A DNA stretch of 64,000 nt from Pseudomonas sp. UMAB-08 (GTDB taxonomy: Bacteria > Pseudomonadota > Gammaproteobacteria > Pseudomonadales > Pseudomonadaceae). The notes under the pieces are model-generated. The model saw nothing but the letters and a program-made list of their open reading frames with translations, did not search any database and was not told the origin of the DNA. The position numbers and the translations under genes are program-made. Shown here piece after piece: positions 18,401 to 26,637 of this stretch. The stretch spans positions 84,348 through 148,347 of the forward strand of contig NZ_LT607419.1 of the NCBI RefSeq assembly GCF_900095225.1, written 5' to 3'. Position 1 is the stretch's first letter, and every line of letters begins with the position of its first letter.

Positions 18401-18816
18401 TTTTAAATAACGCAAACAACAGCCTCGCGCTTCCTCCAGGCCCGCTGCCGCCGTATGCCATCACTGATAAAGTACTGGCCGGAACATCCCTTCCGGGCAG
18501 TATCAAGAATTATTCGCTGATGAAATTCCAGAGTATTCACGGCGAAACGTATCAAGAGATCAGTCATGTGGTGCGTCATTCGAATCTATCGCCTTTAAAC
18601 GGACTGCCCGCTACGCCCATGGATGTACTGACTGTCAGAAATCGCTTCGGCATGACTTATCCGAACCTGCAGGATCTTTTCAAGTCATTGTATGAACAGG
18701 GTATTCACTACGACACCATTTTATTGGTGCACTGCCGTTGTTCTGCCATCAACTCCTTGATGGGCCGCTCACCCGCTTATATAGCACCGACCGCGAGCCT
18801 GCCGATTACACCGTGA
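15418..18816 (+). CDS. Giant DUF6543/dermonecrotic-toxin-like protein
   Basis: Up to 1132 residues, resembling the large Pseudomonas proteins annotated as DUF6543 or dermonecrotic toxin domain. Recognisable features are PPGVHAYVNEQLTRLL, a SLTDVAVTSFDA segment and ISLDGYNLTLEAMGL in the N-terminal half. A long hydrophobic stretch lies at about 785-825 (LLLAPMSLLLTPVALASLAT), which might insert into membranes. The C-terminal ~200 residues contain a strand plus HG (ILVVSTHGH, H949) and a later strand plus cysteine (DTILLVHCRC, C1106/C1108). There is no Sec signal; delivery by another system or cell lysis is possible. The start is uncertain: GTG at 15418 or ATG at 15451, neither with a good ribosome site. 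No immunity or chaperone gene is visible next to it. Confidence 0.65.
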   Translation: MTRPSSRSAIHMNDNENSVPPAPARTASASTHNLEHPALTHLTGKHSEQSDTLPSSGAFALSPFYYATPDDHLEGLSQEPLPATALNHKQLATLRKSRAARLLAMSTLSLKAWQMDMDCPPGVHAYVNEQLTRLLFEQTGKPFLPDQMYVDFTTDTRPAVFVDGQELYTRRLSLTDVAVTSFDAASFYALMQSAEPERPLDEGTPSLTTTLVLTLIDKADWPRYYETLLTAFWARHELTYRTLAKLSFLDTLGRYHTRKMISLDGYNLTLEAMGLDRFPTTVEALETSAKGEHTVVRVVLLNEQILPGIFQLTSKNTSHSFIHITGQRPAVFEYISDNPELMRQKLLNALNTSPWLASYLDVADKQGSAPFTLDIKVLDEDIFSALTRAQKAFSFELHSQHTHADALFMLVERGLTLVSALDRWELQPDIVKRIPNPLKAANQLMRGYLKNKHQLDMNPDHVFIRYVRGTSTSPLGSAHSPITYVQPPDETPISLSNALLSNYRIERPVGYIDNDARTTVYTDPTGKGQWSEGAALDISPEVIESHIRSITFLDLMSAQLNRFWEEQGTAIEQSFKTTFMAQAVISLKQKQLTRAGFDLLVEMLDTTSLATTSISIRCKALGFYLKPSLIEGTQCQPCAGLLVFTHADTPLTVLYQAGQSVAFVEFSSDIELARYIQTAAKDKQWQRMLLSYIPVRLHEKFMYLLDVWSGNKIPDPASSLLRPWTDVVYANDLHKAKARALCEQPITSSPFVFMRETLERNYQDDANEHIVTSKEVSLRYWTRQLNHLQLLLAPMSLLLTPVALASLATHAGAIYLGIATAALPGNRDTEKTQTALNVLSLGLLQLAPYTPRLLRLFSTFNVLGKTAIAVTGATPTATKSFGSWLGRSMNARKTRLETFFNTNSLLKTWNIPGHRAFGTLPAKAWKLDRKFMLWTSDTAQARILVVSTHGHYLPWTKTARIPNGTELRTYAPHGYELVDPTLHRVVSQRVKPFSILNNANNSLALPPGPLPPYAITDKVLAGTSLPGSIKNYSLMKFQSIHGETYQEISHVVRHSNLSPLNGLPATPMDVLTVRNRFGMTYPNLQDLFKSLYEQGIHYDTILLVHCRCSAINSLMGRSPAYIAPTASLPITP

Positions 18817-18896
18817 ACTTGAATCGGCCATAGCGCAGGACAGTAGCAACACGCTAGCATGCGGCCACTCTTGATCTTCTCCTCACCGGACTCGTC

Positions 18897-20384
18897 ATGC
18901 CACTTCGCTCTCCTCTCAATTCCCAACGTTCGTTGATCCTGACGTTGGTGGTCCTGTTGGGGAGCGGTTTTCTGGCGACATCTCTGCTCAGTTACTACGC
19001 CTCGCGGGCGTCGATTCGCGACAGCATCGTCAACACCGAGCTGCCATTGACCTCGGACACGGTGTATTCGGAGATCCAGAAAGACCTGGTCCGGCCGATC
19101 CTGATTTCCTCAATGATGGCCCGCGACACCTTCATGCGTGACTGGGTGGTGGCTGGCGAGCACGACCCTGAGCAAATGACCCGTTACCTCAACGAGGTCA
19201 TGAGTCACTACAGCGCCTATACGGCCTTTTTTGTCTCCAACACCAGCCTCAAGTATTACCAGGCCAAAGGCGTCTTGAAGAAAATCGACGCCAACGAGCC
19301 ACGCGACACCTGGTACTACCGGGTACGCGACATGGCGGCGCCCTACGAAATCAACGTCGATCCAGACATGGCCAACAAGGACAACCTGACCTTCTTCATC
19401 AACTACAAGGTGTTCGATTACAAAGACAACTTCATTGGCGCCACGGGTGTGGGCCTGACCGTGGATGCGGTGATCAAGCTGATCGATCGTTATCAGCAGC
19501 GGTATCAGCGAAGCGTGTACTTCGTCGACGCTTTCGGCCGGATTGTGCTCACCGGCGCTCAAGGTGGACCACTGGGAGCCGTCATCGGCCAGTCCCTCAA
19601 GGACCAGCCGGGCCTGAGCGACTTGCACGAAAAACTGCCCAAGCCACAGACCGGCAGTTTCGAATACCAGACGCAAGGCCAGAGCCACTTCCTCAACGTG
19701 CGTTTCATTCCAGAACTGAACTGGTACCTGTTCGTCGACAAGCAGGAAGACGGTGCCCTCACCGATATCCGCCAGTCGCTGTACCTGAACCTGTTCATCT
19801 GCCTGGTAGTGACGCTGGTGGTCCTGTTCCTGCTGCACCGGGTCATCGGCCGCTATCAGCGCAAGATCGAAACCCTGGCCACCCTCGACAGCCTGACGGG
19901 CCTGCCCAATCGCCGCGGCTTCGATTTGATGGCGCTCAAGGCGCTGCAGGAAGCGCAACGCGAGCCCAAACCCTTGGCGACGCTACTGATCGACATCGAC
20001 CACTTCAAACGTCTCAATGACGACCATGGTCATCTGGCGGGCGATGAAGTGCTTGTAGGCTTCGCCCAGGACCTGCAAAGCTGCCTGCGTCAGTCGGATA
20101 TCATTTGTCGCTGGGGCGGCGAAGAGTTCATCATCCTGCTCAAGGACACCAACAGCGCCAGTGCTCAGCAAGTCGCGGAAAAAATCCGTCTGCTGGCAGA
20201 GCAGCACCCCTACACCTTTTCCGGCACGTCGTTGCAGATCACCGTCAGCGTTGGCCTGACTGAACTGCAGCCTGACGACACCCTGCACAGCCTGATTGCC
20301 CGCGCCGACCACGCGTTGTATCGCGCCAAACACACCGGGCGCAATCGGGTGTGCATGGAGATGGCCCGGTCTCAGTTTGAATAG
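18897..20384 (+). CDS. Membrane diguanylate cyclase with periplasmic Cache-type sensor
   Basis: Makes cyclic di-GMP from GTP; 495 residues. A first membrane helix (about 13-33) is followed by a periplasmic sensory domain of dCache type (about 35-285, including YYQAKGVLKKIDANEPRDTW and NYKVFDYKDNFIGATGVGL), then a second helix (about 288-312) and a GGDEF domain (about 325-490). The active-site motif is GGEEF at 407-411, and the inhibitory RxxD site (RQSD, 398-401) sits exactly five residues before it. The enzyme should therefore be active and feedback-inhibited. The ligand of the sensor is unknown. The next gene begins 7 bases after its stop. Confidence 0.92.
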   Translation: MPLRSPLNSQRSLILTLVVLLGSGFLATSLLSYYASRASIRDSIVNTELPLTSDTVYSEIQKDLVRPILISSMMARDTFMRDWVVAGEHDPEQMTRYLNEVMSHYSAYTAFFVSNTSLKYYQAKGVLKKIDANEPRDTWYYRVRDMAAPYEINVDPDMANKDNLTFFINYKVFDYKDNFIGATGVGLTVDAVIKLIDRYQQRYQRSVYFVDAFGRIVLTGAQGGPLGAVIGQSLKDQPGLSDLHEKLPKPQTGSFEYQTQGQSHFLNVRFIPELNWYLFVDKQEDGALTDIRQSLYLNLFICLVVTLVVLFLLHRVIGRYQRKIETLATLDSLTGLPNRRGFDLMALKALQEAQREPKPLATLLIDIDHFKRLNDDHGHLAGDEVLVGFAQDLQSCLRQSDIICRWGGEEFIILLKDTNSASAQQVAEKIRLLAEQHPYTFSGTSLQITVSVGLTELQPDDTLHSLIARADHALYRAKHTGRNRVCMEMARSQFE

Positions 20385-20391
20385 GCGCGTC

Positions 20392-20631
20392 ATGAACAGC
20401 CACACGATGGAAAAAAGCGCAATCGATCCTGACCGCTGCCCGGTCTGCGGCGCCAGCAACCGCTGCTCCCTCGCCGACCCACGTACGGCGGCGCAACCCT
20501 GCTGGTGTTTTTCAGTCAGTATCGACCCGACGGTACTCGAAGCGCTGCCGCCGGAGGTGCGCAATGCCGCCTGCCTGTGCCCGCGTTGCGCTCAGATCGA
20601 AACCGACGTTCAGTCGAAGCCCAACGACTAG
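20392..20631 (+). CDS. Small cysteine-rich protein (CWC-type)
   Basis: A 79-residue cytosolic protein with three cysteine pairs or groups, CPVCG, CWCF and CLCPRC, the pattern of the cysteine-rich CWC family, possibly metal binding. The start at 20392 (MNSHTMEK) is favoured; a second ATG lies five codons later. No strong ribosome site is visible, and the gene starts 7 bases after the diguanylate cyclase stop, so it may be translated by coupling. Function is unknown. Confidence 0.75.
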   Translation: MNSHTMEKSAIDPDRCPVCGASNRCSLADPRTAAQPCWCFSVSIDPTVLEALPPEVRNAACLCPRCAQIETDVQSKPND

Positions 20632-20675
20632 ATCGCGTACCATGCCTGCCCCTTTCCCGGTCGTCTGTCACTGCC

Positions 20676-21368
20676 ATGCGTCTTGATCGATTCCTCAGCA
20701 ACCTGCCGCGTTTCAGCCGCAAAGACGTGCGATTTGCGTTGGTGGCCAAGCGCATCAAGGTCGACGGTCAGACCGTCAGCGATCCCCTTCATGAGGTGCG
20801 TGAGTTCACCCGCGTGGAATGCGACGACGACGTATTGCAAGCCGGCAAACCAGCACGCTATTTCATGCTGCACAAACCACCGGGCTGCGTCAGCGCGACG
20901 CTCGACCCACAGCATCCGACGGTGCTCGACTTGCTGGATGAGCCGGACAAAGAAGACCTGCACATCGCCGGTCGACTTGATTTCAACACCACGGGCCTGA
21001 TGCTGATCACCAATGACGGTGTATGGTCGCGACGATTGACCCAGCCGCAGACCAAGCTGGCAAAGATTTACTACGTAGAAACCGAGCAAGCGATCAGCGA
21101 CGACTACGTACAAAAATTCGCTGAAGGGTTTTATTTCGCGTTTGAAGACCTCACCACTCAGCCCGCCGAACTGACCGTGCTGGGGCCTCACTGCGCGCGG
21201 CTGAGCATCGTCGAGGGCCGCTACCATCAGGTCAAACGCATGTTCGGCCACTTCAACAATAAAGTCCTGCGCCTGCATCGCGAGCGCATGGGCCCCCTGC
21301 AACTGGACGCCGGTTTGGCGCCTGGGCAATACCGCGCCTTGAGCACCGAAGAAATCCTCGCGGTCTGA
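20676..21368 (+). CDS. rsuA: 16S rRNA pseudouridine synthase
   Basis: Converts a uridine of 16S rRNA to pseudouridine (U516 in the E. coli enzyme). The 230-residue product matches RsuA in length and plan: an S4-like N-terminus (MRLDRFLSNL, about 1-60), then the catalytic domain with AGRLDFNTTGLMLITNDG holding the catalytic Asp in GRLD, and VEGRYHQVKRMFG near the C-terminus. The ATG at 20676 is chosen because the S4 domain begins there. The gene follows the CWC gene by 44 bases. Confidence 0.9.
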   Translation: MRLDRFLSNLPRFSRKDVRFALVAKRIKVDGQTVSDPLHEVREFTRVECDDDVLQAGKPARYFMLHKPPGCVSATLDPQHPTVLDLLDEPDKEDLHIAGRLDFNTTGLMLITNDGVWSRRLTQPQTKLAKIYYVETEQAISDDYVQKFAEGFYFAFEDLTTQPAELTVLGPHCARLSIVEGRYHQVKRMFGHFNNKVLRLHRERMGPLQLDAGLAPGQYRALSTEEILAV

Positions 21369-21676
21369 TCAAACCGACCACTCAGCAGAAGTTGTCGAAC
21401 AATTTACCAACGGCACTTGCGGGTTGTCCCCGAGCCTGCTTGAATCCAATCGTCAGTCTCCATGTGACTGATTGGTCACTAACTCATTCTAAGAAACTTT
21501 TTGCCGTCTCGAGAACCTCAGGTTCCGTGCCGACAAACCGCCCGCCAATAACAATACCTGTCGAACAGATCGTTTCGGATCGACATGGGCCCCCCTTTCA
21601 AGGCGCATGCCTACCTGTCACGAAACTCGTGCAACCTCTTTTGCGCGCATACCTGTTTTCGCCAGGAGTCTATGTT
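21369..21676 (+). other. Long phaG leader/intergenic region
   Basis: A stretch of 308 bases between rsuA and phaG. The only structure that I see is a short inverted repeat GTGAC-N6-GTCAC at 21474-21489. The open frame of phaG runs back through this region but has no family similarity or ribosome site there. It probably holds the phaG promoter; no clear -35/-10 or known operator could be assigned. Confidence 0.5.
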
Positions 21677-22561
21677 ATGAGGCCAGAAATCGCTGTGCTT
21701 GATATACAAGGTCAGTTCCGGGTTTACACGGAGTTCTACCGCGCAGATGCCGCAGAAAAGACCATTATTTTGGTCAACGGCTCGATGGCCACTACTGCGT
21801 CCTTTGCTCAGACCGTTCGCAACCTGCACCCGCAATTCAACGTGGTGCTGTATGACCAACCCTACGCGGGCAAATCCAAAGCCCACAACCTGCATCGGCA
21901 GCCGCTGACCAAAGAGCTCGAAGGTCAGATCCTGCTTGAGCTGATCGACCACTTCGCCGCCGAGCATGTGCTGTCCTTTTCCTGGGGCGGCGCGGCAGCC
22001 TTGATCGCCCTCGCGCAGAAACCACGACGCATTGAAAAAGCCGTCATCAGCTCGTTCTCCCCGGTGGTCAACGAACACATGCGCGACTACCTCGAACGCG
22101 GCGTCAGGCACCTCGGTGCGTTTGATCGCCACGAGGTCGGCCATCTGGTGAACAACACCATCGGTAAACACTTGCCGTCGTTGTTCAAGCGCTTCAACTA
22201 CCGGCATGTCAGCAGCCTGGATATCCATGAATACGTGCAAATGCACTTTCATATCAGCCAAGTACTGACCATCGACCAACTGTGCTACCTCGACGCCGCG
22301 AAAAGCATCGACGTGCCCGTATTGTTCCTCAACGGCGAGTGGGACGAATACACCGCAGCAGACGACGCCCAGCTCTTCGGCGACCACGTGCGCCATAGCG
22401 AGTTCTGCACCCTTCGGGCCACCGGGCACTTTCTGGACATGGAACACAAAGCCGCCTGCCGCGACTCGCAAGAGGCCTTGTTGAGTTTCCTCAAGCCCGC
22501 CCCCGTTGCAAAACGACCACGCTACACCCAGGTACAGAGCCACCATGCATTTGCACTGTGA
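21677..22561 (+). CDS. phaG: (R)-3-hydroxydecanoyl-ACP:CoA transacylase / thioesterase PhaG
   Basis: Links fatty-acid synthesis to medium-chain polyhydroxyalkanoate by releasing or transferring 3-hydroxyacyl groups from ACP. The 294-residue protein agrees closely with P. putida PhaG as I recall it: MRPEIAVLDIQGQ at the start, NGSMATTASFAQTVRNLHPQ, the nucleophile region SFSWGGAAAL, FNYRHVSSLD, and the C-terminal HAFAL. It is an alpha/beta-hydrolase related to RhlA. The start at 21677 has CAGGAG eight bases upstream and gives the known length. The PHA synthase genes are not in this window. Confidence 0.93.
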   Translation: MRPEIAVLDIQGQFRVYTEFYRADAAEKTIILVNGSMATTASFAQTVRNLHPQFNVVLYDQPYAGKSKAHNLHRQPLTKELEGQILLELIDHFAAEHVLSFSWGGAAALIALAQKPRRIEKAVISSFSPVVNEHMRDYLERGVRHLGAFDRHEVGHLVNNTIGKHLPSLFKRFNYRHVSSLDIHEYVQMHFHISQVLTIDQLCYLDAAKSIDVPVLFLNGEWDEYTAADDAQLFGDHVRHSEFCTLRATGHFLDMEHKAACRDSQEALLSFLKPAPVAKRPRYTQVQSHHAFAL

Positions 22562-22577
22562 ACTGAAATCACTCGCC

Positions 22578-22623
22578 CCTGTAGGTCGCTATCGAACGCA
22601 GTATTCGGCAGCGCCTACAGGGA
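22578..22623. repeat. REP-like inverted repeat after phaG
   Basis: CCCTGTAGG (22578-22586) and CCTACAGGG (22615-22623) form a 9-bp perfect arm. CGCT/AGCG extends the stem past a one-base bulge. The outer arm resembles the edge of Pseudomonas REPs. It may serve as transcript end for phaG, 16 bases after its stop. Confidence 0.6.
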
Positions 22624-22759
22624 ATGCGTGTTTCGCGTGACGACGCAATCTGTCACGTCACATAGCAGGTTTACCTGAAAAAAACGCCAGAAAAACCCAC
22701 CTGGAAAAAATAGCGCTTCAGTTCAGCGCCGACATCTGGTACAAAGTCAGCCGCTCAAA

Positions 22760-22833
22760 GCGGGTGTCGTATAATGGTATTACTCCAGCTTCCCAAGCTG
22801 ATCACGCGGGTTCGATTCCCGCCACCCGCTCCA
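22760..22833 (+). tRNA. tRNA-Gly (anticodon CCC)
   Basis: A 74-base tRNA with acceptor stem GCGGGTG/CACCCGC, a D-loop TATAATGGTATTA, an anticodon loop TTCCCAA (anticodon CCC), a T-loop GTTCGATTC and an encoded CCA end at 22831-22833. It reads glycine GGG codons. Confidence 0.96.
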
Positions 22834-22882
22834 CTTTCCTGACTTCACATGTTCCCGCGTATACCGGAGAGCAGTGAAAACC

Positions 22883-22912
22883 AAAAAACCGGCCCTCGTA
22901 GCCGGTTTTTTT
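22883..22912 (+). terminator. Intrinsic terminator of the tRNA-Gly gene
   Basis: AAAAAACCGGC (22883-22893), a seven-base loop and GCCGGTTTTTTT (22901-22912) form a GC stem with a run of seven T residues, about 50 bases past the tRNA end. Because the left arm begins with A residues, it can also act on the opposite strand. Confidence 0.9.
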
Positions 22913-23024
22913 GTGCCTGTCTATTTTCGTGTAGCGGACGGCGATGGGGAAATAACGGCTTAACGCGCAAGCCGCTGCGGTGAGTCAAATCGCCTATAGG
23001 CATTTGACTCACCGCACAGGACCT

Positions 23025-25163
23025 TCAAACGCGAAATTGATCCATCAATTTCATCTGGTGAGTCGCCAAGGCGTTGAGTTGGTGGCTGACCTGCGCCGAC
23101 TCGGTGGCCTGACCGGCAAGGGTCTCGGTGACGGTGCGAATGGCCGAGACGTTGCGGTTGACCTCTTCGGCGACGGCGCTTTGCTGTTCGGCGGCGCTGG
23201 CGATCTGCAGGTTCATGTCGCTGATCACAGTGACGGCGTCACTGATTTTGCCCAGTGCCTGAACCGCTTGATGAATGTGTTCAGCGTTCTCCTGGGCCTT
23301 GGTGTGGCTTGAATGCATGGTCTGCACGACACCGCGGGTGCCGCTTTGGATGCGTTCGATCACGTGGCGAATCTCTTCCACGGAATCCTGGGTACGCTTG
23401 GCGAGATTGCGTACCTCGTCGGCGACCACCGCAAAACCGCGCCCGCTTTCGCCGGCGCGCGCAGCCTCGATGGCGGCATTGAGGGCCAACAGGTTGGTTT
23501 GCCCGGCAATGCTGCGGATCACTTCCAGCACCGAGCCCACCTGCTCACTATTGACCGCCAACGCTTCGACTTCGGTCACGGCATTGCTGACTTCTTCGGC
23601 CAGCAAGGTGATATCGCGGGTGCTGCGCTCGATGATCGTCAAACCGTCCTTGACCGACTGGTCGGCACCACGAGCAGCATTGGCCGCACTTGAGGCATTG
23701 CTGGCAACGTCCTGGGCGGTGGCGCTCATCTCGTTGGAAGCGGTTGCCACCTGATCGATTTCGCGAAACTGCACCTGCATGCCATCACTGGTACGGCGGG
23801 CGATGCCTGAAGACTGATCGGCGGTTGCACGGGCTTCGGTGACGCTTTGCTTGATCTGGGCGATGGTCGGTTGCAGTTTGTCGAGGAAACGGTTGAACCA
23901 GATGACCAGTTCGCCGAGTTCATCGCGCTTGGCGTATTTCAGGCGTTGGGTCAGGTCGCCGTCACCGCTGGCGATGGCCTTGAGCATGCTTGCCACACTG
24001 TTGATCGGCCGGGTCACGCCCGAGGCCGTCAGCCAGATCAGCAGCAGGCCAAGTAGACCTGCGAGGGCTGCGACCAGCAGGGCCTTGACTGTGCCACTGG
24101 TTTGCGCGGCATCGAGCACGGCCTGCAATTTGACCGCGTCGGCCAGGAGCACCTGTTCTGGCAAGTCGATAACCACACCCCAAGGCTTGGCATCAGCGAT
24201 CGGTGTCACCGGAAGAATCGCCCGGATCACGTCACCCTGTTTGACCACGCTGACCTTGTTGGTACTGATCGCCTGGAGGATTTCCTTACCGTCGCCGCCC
24301 AAGACCTGCTCGATGCCCTTGCCCAATGTGCCGGCGTCAACGCTGTTGGCTGTCAACAAGCCGCTGCTGGAGACAATCAGCATGTGCCCGGCGCCGTCGA
24401 ACAGTTCTTTCTGGGAGCTGACCGCTTCTGCCTGTAGCGAACTCAGGGCCAGGTCCACACCTACTACACCGATGACATTGCCATCGACACGAACGGGCAC
24501 GGCGATGGTTGTCATCAACACCAGTTTGCCGCCGACCGTGTCAGCGTAAGGCTCAAGCAGGCAGGTCTTGCCACTACGGAGCGGGCAGGTGTACCAGGTG
24601 TTGTAGGGCGTGCCGCTGAGGTTGAGTTCAGTCTTGTTCATGTCGCTTTCGAGAATGACGGTGTTCAAGCCAGTGCCATCTGCACGGCTCCAGTAAGAGG
24701 AAAACCGTCCCACTTCATTGGCGCCGTGCTTGGCGTCATTGGCAAACTCAGCGTCTCGACCATCCAGTGCGTTGGGTTCGAAGGATAGCCAGACACCCAG
24801 CACGCCGGTGTTGCGTTCGAAGACGGTGCCCAGGCTGTGGTTGAGTTCTTCGCGCAGCGCGGCGGCGTCCAGTGAGCGGTGGTTGGCCATGGTGCGCATG
24901 TCGATGACCTGGTCGGCCATTGCATTGACGATCAGCAGGCTTTCACCGAATGTCTTTTGTACCAGCAACGCTTTTTCCGTCGCCTTTGCCTGCAACAGGT
25001 TCTGCACACTGTCGGTGAGCATTTTCTTGCTTGAGGCGCCGACCAGTTGGTCATTCTGGTTAGTCTGGTAAAGGTTCATCCCGACGATCAATCCAACCAC
25101 GCCCAGCAGGCAAAGTCCTGAGAGCAATACAATCTTCAGGCGGATAGAAAAGTTATCGAACAT
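23025..25163 (-). CDS. Methyl-accepting chemotaxis protein with dCache sensor
   Basis: Inner-membrane chemoreceptor of about 712 residues. A first helix ([20 protein letters not shown]) near the N-terminus is followed by a large periplasmic double-Cache domain (about 35-360), then a second helix ([17 protein letters not shown]), a HAMP segment ([20 protein letters not shown]) and the cytoplasmic signalling domain, including the hairpin tip and [19 protein letters not shown]. There is no C-terminal CheR-tethering pentapeptide (it ends MDQFRV). The ligand is unknown; the sensor contains a Cys pair (CPLRSGKTC). The start is ambiguous: 25163 gives [10 protein letters not shown], while ATGs at 25175 and 25226 are also in frame without good ribosome sites. 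Confidence 0.9.
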   Translation of the reverse strand: MFDNFSIRLKIVLLSGLCLLGVVGLIVGMNLYQTNQNDQLVGASSKKMLTDSVQNLLQAKATEKALLVQKTFGESLLIVNAMADQVIDMRTMANHRSLDAAALREELNHSLGTVFERNTGVLGVWLSFEPNALDGRDAEFANDAKHGANEVGRFSSYWSRADGTGLNTVILESDMNKTELNLSGTPYNTWYTCPLRSGKTCLLEPYADTVGGKLVLMTTIAVPVRVDGNVIGVVGVDLALSSLQAEAVSSQKELFDGAGHMLIVSSSGLLTANSVDAGTLGKGIEQVLGGDGKEILQAISTNKVSVVKQGDVIRAILPVTPIADAKPWGVVIDLPEQVLLADAVKLQAVLDAAQTSGTVKALLVAALAGLLGLLLIWLTASGVTRPINSVASMLKAIASGDGDLTQRLKYAKRDELGELVIWFNRFLDKLQPTIAQIKQSVTEARATADQSSGIARRTSDGMQVQFREIDQVATASNEMSATAQDVASNASSAANAARGADQSVKDGLTIIERSTRDITLLAEEVSNAVTEVEALAVNSEQVGSVLEVIRSIAGQTNLLALNAAIEAARAGESGRGFAVVADEVRNLAKRTQDSVEEIRHVIERIQSGTRGVVQTMHSSHTKAQENAEHIHQAVQALGKISDAVTVISDMNLQIASAAEQQSAVAEEVNRNVSAIRTVTETLAGQATESAQVSHQLNALATHQMKLMDQFRV

Positions 25164-25530
25164 AGGTGTTCTCATAGTGGACCGGCCGGGAGGATGGCGA
25201 GAGCCGCATACGGTGTTACCCGCCATATTCTTGTAGTTATATATTTGTAACGGCCTTGGGTCTCGTAACTTGAGATCGAAAAAAACTTAACGTCGCAAAA
25301 GTCCTGATACCCGTTTAGTCACACCTTTCGAACATCCACACCTTTTTTTTCCAGCGCTGCCACGTAGCAGAGATCGTGCCCTTTTTGGGTCGGGCCCGCA
25401 TGGATCACAGATGATCGGGACCGGTTAGCCCCATGTACCCAATACGTACCAGAGCCGTTACCCGATGAGACTGGAGATAGCAGCGCTGCGGCGTGTATAA
25501 AATATCCACTTCAACCCGGATATCCGCATC
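25164..25530. other. Divergent promoter region between chemoreceptor and oxygenase genes
   Basis: A stretch of 367 bases with AT-rich segments (for example around 25235-25250 and 25275-25350) that are good candidates for the divergent promoters. I could not assign a specific operator, riboswitch or terminator. Confidence 0.4.
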
Positions 25531-26205
25531 ATGCCTGCCAACAGTCGCGCATGCTCTGATCTGGTCGATGCTGACCTGATCAAGATCACTCGCCTATTCG
25601 CCACGCCTATCGCCAGTGTGATCCACCCGGAACATGAGCTTCTGAACGAACAACTGCGGTCGATCATCCTGGAGCGTTCAGAGCACGACCTTGGCACATT
25701 GCACAGTAACGATGGCGGCTGGCAATCTCAGGACGACTTCGCCACGTGGGCGGGTGAGCCGGGCGCAAAACTGGTCGCCTTCGCACAGGGGCTGGCCAAT
25801 CAGCTGTCAGCCATCAGCTCGCCGGAGCACGGTCTCATAGAAGCTCATTTGCAGTGGCGCTACAGCGCATGGGCAAATATCAACCGCAAGGGCCACTCCA
25901 ACTCATTACATGCGCACCCGGGGGCATTCTGGTCCGGCGTGTATTGGGTAGACGATGGCGGTCGCGAGCACAATCCTGAGCTCGGCGGTGAACTGGAATT
26001 CATCGACCCGCGCGGGATCACACCGGCGCTGCTCAATCCGGCCTTGCGCATGCGCATTGCGGGGTGTCTGGCGGCGGGTTACGCGAGCACGGTCACGCCC
26101 TCAAGCGGTACGCTGCTGATGTTCCCCTCTTGGCTAATGCACGCTGTGCGTCGCTACGAAGGTAATAGGCCGAGGATTTCCGTGGCGTTCAACTTTGCTA
26201 TTTGA
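25531..26205 (+). CDS. 2-oxoglutarate/Fe(II) oxygenase of the TIGR02466 type
   Basis: A 224-residue putative oxygenase of the 2OG-FeII_Oxy_5 family. The conserved core is SLHAHPGAFWSGVYWVDD, with H127 and H129, followed by a distal H204 in FPSWLMHAVRRYEG and the likely 2-oxoglutarate-contacting RPRISVAFNF. The substrate is unknown for this family. It is a single gene, convergent with the small gene at 26289 and separated from it by a strong hairpin. Confidence 0.78.
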   Translation: MPANSRACSDLVDADLIKITRLFATPIASVIHPEHELLNEQLRSIILERSEHDLGTLHSNDGGWQSQDDFATWAGEPGAKLVAFAQGLANQLSAISSPEHGLIEAHLQWRYSAWANINRKGHSNSLHAHPGAFWSGVYWVDDGGREHNPELGGELEFIDPRGITPALLNPALRMRIAGCLAAGYASTVTPSSGTLLMFPSWLMHAVRRYEGNRPRISVAFNFAI

Positions 26206-26229
26206 GCCGACGTTATTGCAGTGCCATCA

Positions 26230-26273
26230 AGGACAGACACCGGTTTCCTGTTCTGGAAACACGGGTCTGTCCT
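26230..26273. terminator. Bidirectional hairpin terminator between convergent genes
   Basis: AGGACAGAC (26230-26238) pairs perfectly with GTCTGTCCT (26265-26273). The stem continues through CCGG-TTTCC / GGAAA-C-CGG with single A bulges to a six-base loop (26249-26254). Position between two convergent stops supports a shared terminator. No long T-run follows. Confidence 0.65.
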
Positions 26274-26288
26274 GACGCTCCTACCTCT

Positions 26289-26618
26289 TCACGCCCCTCC
26301 CTTCAACCTCCGCACCGCCGTGATCTCCGGCAAATCCACGCGCCTCACATAAATCCGCAATGGCTCGGTGATGTTCAGCCGATCATCGATATTCTGTTCC
26401 AGCAACAATGCCAACAGATCGCGCTTGAGTGTCATGACCTGATTGTCGCCGGCTTTCCAGACAAACTCGTGAGTGGGGGTGATGGTGTGGTCGGGGACGT
26501 CCATGCCGAAGGCGTCTTCGCTGAAGCGGACAATGTACCGGTCCGCTTTGTGGTGGTAGCCGACAAAGCCTTTAAGCAGGTCGGAAGCGTCACAAATGAC
26601 GCTCGAGGTAATGCTCAT
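26289..26618 (-). CDS. Small conserved protein next to alcohol dehydrogenase, unknown function
   Basis: A 109-residue soluble protein without signal peptide or membrane segments. Its sequence contains FVGYHHKADRYIVRFSEDAFGMDV and a C-terminal LRIYVRRVDLPEITAV. I do not recognise the family. It starts 19 bases after the stop of the iron alcohol dehydrogenase, with AGAGG before the ATG, so the two are co-transcribed and may act together. Confidence 0.7.
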   Translation of the reverse strand: MSITSSVICDASDLLKGFVGYHHKADRYIVRFSEDAFGMDVPDHTITPTHEFVWKAGDNQVMTLKRDLLALLLEQNIDDRLNITEPLRIYVRRVDLPEITAVRRLKGGA

Positions 26619-26637
26619 GGTTAACCTCTGGGACGTA

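Noticed and set aside
20296..20391. Upstream extension of the CWC protein into the diguanylate cyclase gene
   Set aside because: The extension overlaps the cyclase coding frame and has no family similarity; the ATG at 20392 is sufficient.
22760..22833. tRNA-Gly as an integration site for a genomic island
   Set aside because: Downstream is a normal terminator and a chemoreceptor gene; no integrase or repeated tRNA end is visible.
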